Source: Wansuia hejianensis
GTDB lineage: Bacteria; Bacillota; Clostridia; Lachnospirales; Lachnospiraceae
Length of the DNA: 64,000 nucleotides
Reading direction: 5' to 3'
NCBI RefSeq assembly: GCF_014337215.1
Contig: NZ_CP060635.1
Coordinates: forward strand, 2,617,501 to 2,681,500
Below, one piece after another: positions 60,358 through 64,000 of the stretch. The position numbers and the translations under genes were made by a program. A model generated the notes under the pieces. That model was not told the origin of the DNA and did not search any database. It saw only the letters and a program-made list of their open reading frames with translations. Position 1 is the stretch's first letter. Every line of letters begins with the position of its first letter.

Positions 60358-61257
60358 CTACACTGTTCTGTAATTATGTTCCTTTAATGTCTTCATCAGT
60401 GCCACTTCTTCTTCTCTCGTGAGTTCTTCCATCGGCGCGCGCATATGTGCCGTCTTAATAACTCCCTCTTCGCGCAGAACCACCTTATAGCTGGCAATGT
60501 TGTTCTTAGCGCAGAGTATATTATTCAACACGTTAGTCTTTCTCTGAAGCTTCCTGGCTTTCTCATTGTCACCGGACTGAATGGCTGCCCACAGGGCTGC
60601 GTAGTGCTCCGGAATGACCTGTGCGTTTCCGGATACAGTGCCTTCGCCGCCGGCCGCACACACTACGTGGAACAGCTCGTCAGGTCCCACCAGGACGGAA
60701 AATGTTTCGTCTCTGATCAGCATGAACTGCTGGAGCAGGGACATATTCGGGAAACTGTATTTTAAACCTACCACGTTGGGACAGGCGGCTGCTACCTGTT
60801 CCGCGACGCTGACATTGATATCATTTACCGCGTTTTGAGGGATCGCATACAGGTACACGGAGAAATCCTGAGGTACACTGTTCGCCACCTGGATATAGTA
60901 ATCTGCCAGCGCACGATCAGAAAGCTTAAAATAAGAGGGCGTTACAACGCCAATTCCGTCGGCCCCAATCTCTACGGCGTGTTTCGCCAGTTCTAAAGTA
61001 TCTGCCAGGTTCATGGCACCGGCGTGCACGAATACCGGCACGCGGCCTGCCGCCTGCCTGACTACGGTTTCGCTGACCAGCTTCCGCTCTTCTACAGACA
61101 GGAGCAGCATCTCCCCCGTGGTGCCGTTGGGATACAGGCAGGAAAGTCCGTTGTCAATTACATGATCGGTTAATTTCTTTAAGGATTCCACATCCACTTT
61201 TCCTTCTTCGTCAAAAGGTGTGATGATGGGAACTGTAGTTCCATATAACTTTTTCAT
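60358..61257 (-). CDS. Dihydrodipicolinate synthase/N-acetylneuraminate lyase-family protein
   Basis: The 299-residue class I aldolase has the family motif YPNGTTGEMLLLS, the catalytic tyrosine in YLYAIPQNA (usual YNIP is YAIP here) and the Schiff-base lysine in VGLKYSFPN. Family members condense or split pyruvate and an aldehyde: dapA, nanA, KDG aldolase. An operon with a sugar kinase and amino-acid-type ABC transporter argues for a catabolic lyase, not lysine synthesis. GGGAG lies 9 bases before the start. Confidence 0.88.
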   Translation of the reverse strand: MKKLYGTTVPIITPFDEEGKVDVESLKKLTDHVIDNGLSCLYPNGTTGEMLLLSVEERKLVSETVVRQAAGRVPVFVHAGAMNLADTLELAKHAVEIGADGIGVVTPSYFKLSDRALADYYIQVANSVPQDFSVYLYAIPQNAVNDINVSVAEQVAAACPNVVGLKYSFPNMSLLQQFMLIRDETFSVLVGPDELFHVVCAAGGEGTVSGNAQVIPEHYAALWAAIQSGDNEKARKLQRKTNVLNNILCAKNNIASYKVVLREEGVIKTAHMRAPMEELTREEEVALMKTLKEHNYRTV

Positions 61258-61282
61258 TTTATTAGTCTCCCTATTATTTTCT

Positions 61283-62026
61283 TTAATGTTTCAGAATTAC
61301 GGACAGGAATTGCTGCAGACGTTCATCCTCTACGCTTGTGAAAAACTCTTCCGTAGGCGCATCCACACGAATCTTGGCCTTTTCCAGGAACAGCATGCGG
61401 CTCGCCACCTCACGGGCAAACCCGATCTCATGGGTGACGATGATCATCGTCATGCCCATCTTAGCCAGCCTCCGGATGGAATCCAGAACCTCCTTGATCA
61501 TCTCCGGGTCAAGGGCGGAGGTGGGCTCGTCAAACAGCATCAGGTCGGGTTCCATCATCATGGAACGCACAATGGCCACTCGCTGCTTCTGGCCGCCGGA
61601 GAGCTGGTGGGGATAAGAATCCATCTTATCGCCGATCCCAAAGCTGTCCAGGTACTCCTGAGCTTTTTTCGACGCTTCCTCTTTACTTTTTTTCTGGAGT
61701 TTGGTCGGCGCTATGATCAAATTGTCTTTTACGGTCAGGTTGTCGAACAGGTTAAAGCTCTGGAACACCATTCCGATGTGAGAACGGACTTTTTTGATAT
61801 TTTTGCTGGTTACCAGTTCTCCCCGGTAGTGGATCTCACCGCCGTTGATCTTCTCCAGACCGTTGACAGTCCTTAGAAGTGTACTCTTGCCGCCGCCGCT
61901 GGGGCCACAGAGCACGACGATTTCATGCTCGTGTACGTCCAGGCTCATATCATCCAGTACGGTCAGCTTTCCAAACTTTTTTGTAATATGCTTCATCGAA
62001 AGCAGTACATTGTTGTTATCGCTCAT
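61283..62026 (-). CDS. Polar amino acid ABC transporter ATPase
   Basis: The 247-residue ATPase has Walker A GPSGGGKSTLLRT, Q-loop GMVFQSFNLFDNLT, signature LSGGQKQRVAIVRSM and Walker B LMLFDEPTSALDPE, the GlnQ/HisP type. I use the ATG at 62026; a GTG 9 bases upstream is equally possible and would add three residues. It overlaps the end of the upstream permease gene. Confidence 0.93.
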   Translation of the reverse strand: MSDNNNVLLSMKHITKKFGKLTVLDDMSLDVHEHEIVVLCGPSGGGKSTLLRTVNGLEKINGGEIHYRGELVTSKNIKKVRSHIGMVFQSFNLFDNLTVKDNLIIAPTKLQKKSKEEASKKAQEYLDSFGIGDKMDSYPHQLSGGQKQRVAIVRSMMMEPDLMLFDEPTSALDPEMIKEVLDSIRRLAKMGMTMIIVTHEIGFAREVASRMLFLEKAKIRVDAPTEEFFTSVEDERLQQFLSVILKH

Positions 62027-62681
62027 ACTTTTCACCCATTATCCTTTTCACTACATATTTTTCCAGTTGCTTTCCGGCTACGGTCAGCGCGTGACACATA
62101 ATAAAGAAAATAATCAGAACGCATCCGTACACGATCAGTGCGTTAGAGTAACCAGACATGGCGATAACCGCTCTCTTGGTCAGCTCCAGGCAGCCGATGG
62201 TGGAAGCTACGGAAGTTCCCTTGATCAGCATGACCAGCTGGCCGATCAGGGCCGGCAGAGCTACCAGCATAACCTGCGGGATAACGATCCGGAATAATGT
62301 GATCGGCATGGGAAGGGACATGGCTTTGGCCGCCTCCCACTGCCCTTTATCAACGGATAATATACCTCCCTTGATGATTTCCATAATATAAGCTCCCTGA
62401 ATCAGTGACATGCCCAGTACAGCGATGGAATATGTACTTCCGGAAGTCATTGTGGCGTACAGGAACAGCAGCACCAGCATATCCGGGATTCCCCTGCAAA
62501 GCTGGGCATATACGCCAAGAATCTGATCCAGGACCGGAATCTTCAGCCCCCGGATAATGCCTCCTGCCAGCCCTATGATACAGGCGCCGATAAAAGCACC
62601 GAGAATCAGCTGTAATGTGACCGGAAGCGCCTGCACTACAAGTGTGTCAACAAATAACGTTTTAAGACTTGCTAAGCTCAT
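62016..62681 (-). CDS. Amino acid ABC transporter permease
   Basis: The 221-residue HisM/GlnP-type permease has about five membrane segments and the EAA-type loop (EAAKAMSLPMPITLFRIVIP). Its start lies inside the end of the other permease gene (20-base overlap), and the ATPase gene begins within its tail. The two permeases form the channel. Confidence 0.93.
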   Translation of the reverse strand: MSLASLKTLFVDTLVVQALPVTLQLILGAFIGACIIGLAGGIIRGLKIPVLDQILGVYAQLCRGIPDMLVLLFLYATMTSGSTYSIAVLGMSLIQGAYIMEIIKGGILSVDKGQWEAAKAMSLPMPITLFRIVIPQVMLVALPALIGQLVMLIKGTSVASTIGCLELTKRAVIAMSGYSNALIVYGCVLIIFFIMCHALTVAGKQLEKYVVKRIMGEKYER

Positions 62682-63330
62682 TCTGCTTCTTCGACCTCCG
62701 ATCTAAAAGTTTCTTGATTCCCTGTACAAGCAAGAACAGAATCATATAAATAGCCGCGGCTGTCAGGTAGGCAGTCATTGGCTGATAATATTTCGAATTT
62801 ACTCTGTGTGCCATATAGGTCAGTTCAGTAATTGTAATCCACATCAACAGTGAAGTATCTTTTATAATAATGGAAACCATGTTCATGATGGAATCCTTTA
62901 CCTTGGAAAATGCCTGCGGGATCAGGAAATAGACAAGCGTCTGAAGCTTGGAAAATCCCATCGCACAGGACGCTTCCTCCTGCCCCTTATCAATACTCTG
63001 AAGCCCCCCACGGACAATTTCTGCGATAAATGCCCCGTCGTTCAGAACCAGGGCGATGACACCGATCACACCCGCGTTAACAGTCATCAATCTGGCCAGA
63101 CCATAGAACAGGAAATAAATCTGTACCAGAAGTGGTGTCTCACGGAAAAAGCAGACATATGCGCTGGTAATCCGCCAGATACCCTTTACCCTCCGGAAAT
63201 TAATAGAACCGATGATAATACCCCAGATGATCGCAAGTATGATCGCAATCACGGCATATTTAACCGTTACGGCCGCCGCGTTCAGAAAGTCCGGAAGAGT
63301 CGCCTCAAAAACTCGCCAGTTAAAACTCAC
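62662..63330 (-). CDS. Amino acid ABC transporter permease
   Basis: The 222-residue permease has the HisM signature (EEASCAMGFSKLQTLVYFLI), with RETPLLVQIYFLFYGLARL near the N-terminus. The start codon is GTG, supported by GGAGGG 6 bases upstream. It follows the binding-protein gene, separated by a strong GC hairpin. Confidence 0.92.
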   Translation of the reverse strand: MSFNWRVFEATLPDFLNAAAVTVKYAVIAIILAIIWGIIIGSINFRRVKGIWRITSAYVCFFRETPLLVQIYFLFYGLARLMTVNAGVIGVIALVLNDGAFIAEIVRGGLQSIDKGQEEASCAMGFSKLQTLVYFLIPQAFSKVKDSIMNMVSIIIKDTSLLMWITITELTYMAHRVNSKYYQPMTAYLTAAAIYMILFLLVQGIKKLLDRRSKKQNELSKS

Positions 63331-63356
63331 GGTATACCCTCCTATCCGTATAAACA

Positions 63357-63384
63357 GGGGCGGCGGCCATATGCCCGCCGCCCC
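63357..63384 (-). promoter_or_regulatory. GC-rich mRNA hairpin between binding-protein and permease genes
   Basis: GGGGCGGCGG (63357-63366) and CCGCCGCCCC (63375-63384) form a perfect 10-base stem with an 8-base loop and no T-tract. It probably stabilises the upstream binding-protein message, as the hairpin at 40885 does in the sugar operon. Confidence 0.75.
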
Positions 63385-63393
63385 ATATCTTCA

Positions 63394-64000
63394 TTAATAG
63401 CTGGATACATTTGTCTCCGGTACCCACTCAGTTCCCATGTACTGTGCATAGATATCTGCGTAATCACCGTTAACTTTTAATCTCTGAATGTACAGATTGA
63501 ATGCATCGCGGGTCACATAGTTGCCCATTGCAAAGGCGCATCCATTCAGATAAGACGGGCCGTTGCCGTCCAGCAGACGGATATTGTCATTTACGTTCAG
63601 CGGCCCTGCGAATACCACGCCGTCATCGAACGCCACATCAATGATGCCGGATGACAGTGCGTCCTGCCAGGTACCTGCTGACAGAGTTACTGTCTCAGAC
63701 TCCGGGAACAGGGTCGGAATCAGATCCTCATATGCGCTTCCCTCTGTCACACCGATTTTAACGGATTCACCGTTCAGGTCATCCAGACTTTGATAGGGAG
63801 AATCTTTCTTCACACAGCCCTTGCCGTGATCCACAAAATACGGATCGCTGAATACAATCTGGCTCGCCCGCTCAAGGGTCATGTTCATGTTGGCTGCGAT
63901 CATGTCCACCTTGCCGCTGTTAACAGCCGTCAGCATCGCAGACCATTCCAGGGTTTCCCAGTCTACGGTAACACCCAGCTCAGATGCAAAGCCATTGATG
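63394..64000 (-). CDS. Amino acid-type ABC transporter substrate-binding protein, partial
   Basis: The last 201 codons are in the window and the N-terminus with its signal peptide is off the right edge. The visible part has the family 3 binding-protein pattern: WSAMLTAVNSGKVDMIAANM, IVFSDPYFVDHG, SLDDLNGESVKIGVTEGSAY and YIQRLKVNGDYADIYAQYMG. It would deliver a polar or amino-acid-like ligand to the two permeases. The lyase and kinase downstream suggest that the ligand may be an amino sugar acid or opine-like compound, which is only inference. Confidence 0.9.
   Translation of the reverse strand, partial: INGFASELGVTVDWETLEWSAMLTAVNSGKVDMIAANMNMTLERASQIVFSDPYFVDHGKGCVKKDSPYQSLDDLNGESVKIGVTEGSAYEDLIPTLFPESETVTLSAGTWQDALSSGIIDVAFDDGVVFAGPLNVNDNIRLLDGNGPSYLNGCAFAMGNYVTRDAFNLYIQRLKVNGDYADIYAQYMGTEWVPETNVSSY

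Noticed and set aside
60117..60422. Open frames inside the long inverted repeat at 60 kb, including 59971-60249
   Set aside because: The frames mirror each other because the arms are inverted copies; the composition follows the palindrome, not a protein.
60358..61257. The DapA-like protein as the lysine-biosynthetic DHDPS
   Set aside because: The catalytic tyrosine motif is altered and the operon is a transport/kinase cluster without dapB or other lysine genes.

Overview
The window looks like a chromosomal segment of an endospore-forming, anaerobic gut-type Firmicute, most likely a member of the Lachnospiraceae. The evidence is the moderate GC content, strong GGAGG ribosome binding sites, consensus sigma-A promoters, a SpoVT regulator, a lysyl-tRNA synthetase with a C-terminal tRNA-binding domain, a SleB-type cell-wall hydrolase, ABC-rich carbohydrate loci and several UroD/MtaA-type methyltransferase-like proteins. 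The genus cannot be fixed from sequence alone.

Layout. 0-3.3 kb: a sugar operon (fucose-isomerase-like protein and split transketolase, minus strand) divergent from a LacI regulator whose leader carries a duplicated three-hairpin repeat. 3.3-7.9 kb: an AT-rich graveyard with a decayed IS66 element (tnpA, tnpB, tnpC relics), an IS3 orfA scrap and one intact 55-codon small ORF. 7.9-29.9 kb: core genome, with greA-lysS, argF-birA-(unknown)-dusB, SPFH/NfeD membrane proteins, a WalR-box-associated SleB-like hydrolase, a polysaccharide deacetylase, a SpoU methyltransferase, methyltransferase-dnaE-pfkA, a CvfB-like protein, an acyl-ACP thioesterase, tRNA-Gln(CTG), a CDF transporter, pncB and a VanY-like peptidase.

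29.9-42.2 kb: a 13-gene minus-strand catabolic operon. It encodes a ribose-type ABC transporter (binding protein, ATPase, two permeases), a UroD/MtaA-like protein, a metallo-beta-lactamase-fold hydrolase, a Tm-1-like/UPF0261 protein, an RpiB-like isomerase, a TIM-like isomerase, a class II aldolase, a GntR/FCD regulator, a RuBisCO-like protein that keeps the carbamylation lysine and metal ligands, and a Crh-like HPr-fold protein without the phosphorylatable histidine. A 26-bp perfect palindrome lies just downstream of the operon promoter and fits a GntR operator. The gene combination implies import and breakdown of a tetrose- or branched acid-sugar-type compound. I cannot match it to a pathway I know in full, and it is the best candidate for an undescribed system here.

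42.3-44.1 kb: an IS3-family element, recently inactivated by one nonsense and two frameshift lesions. 44.1-50.1 kb: spoVT, then an operon of a RACo-like ASKHA protein lacking its ferredoxin domain, a hydantoinase/oxoprolinase-family protein and an NhaC antiporter, divergent from a PucR regulator. 51.8-58.6 kb: LysR, a GPH-type symporter, three UroD-like proteins and an MFS transporter. 59-64 kb: a PfkB kinase, a DapA/NanA-family lyase and a polar-amino-acid-type ABC transporter that runs off the right edge.

Several intergenic regions carry very long perfect or near-perfect hairpins (19089-19186, 60035-60337, 58942-58982). Two of them share terminal motifs and may belong to one dispersed palindromic repeat family.
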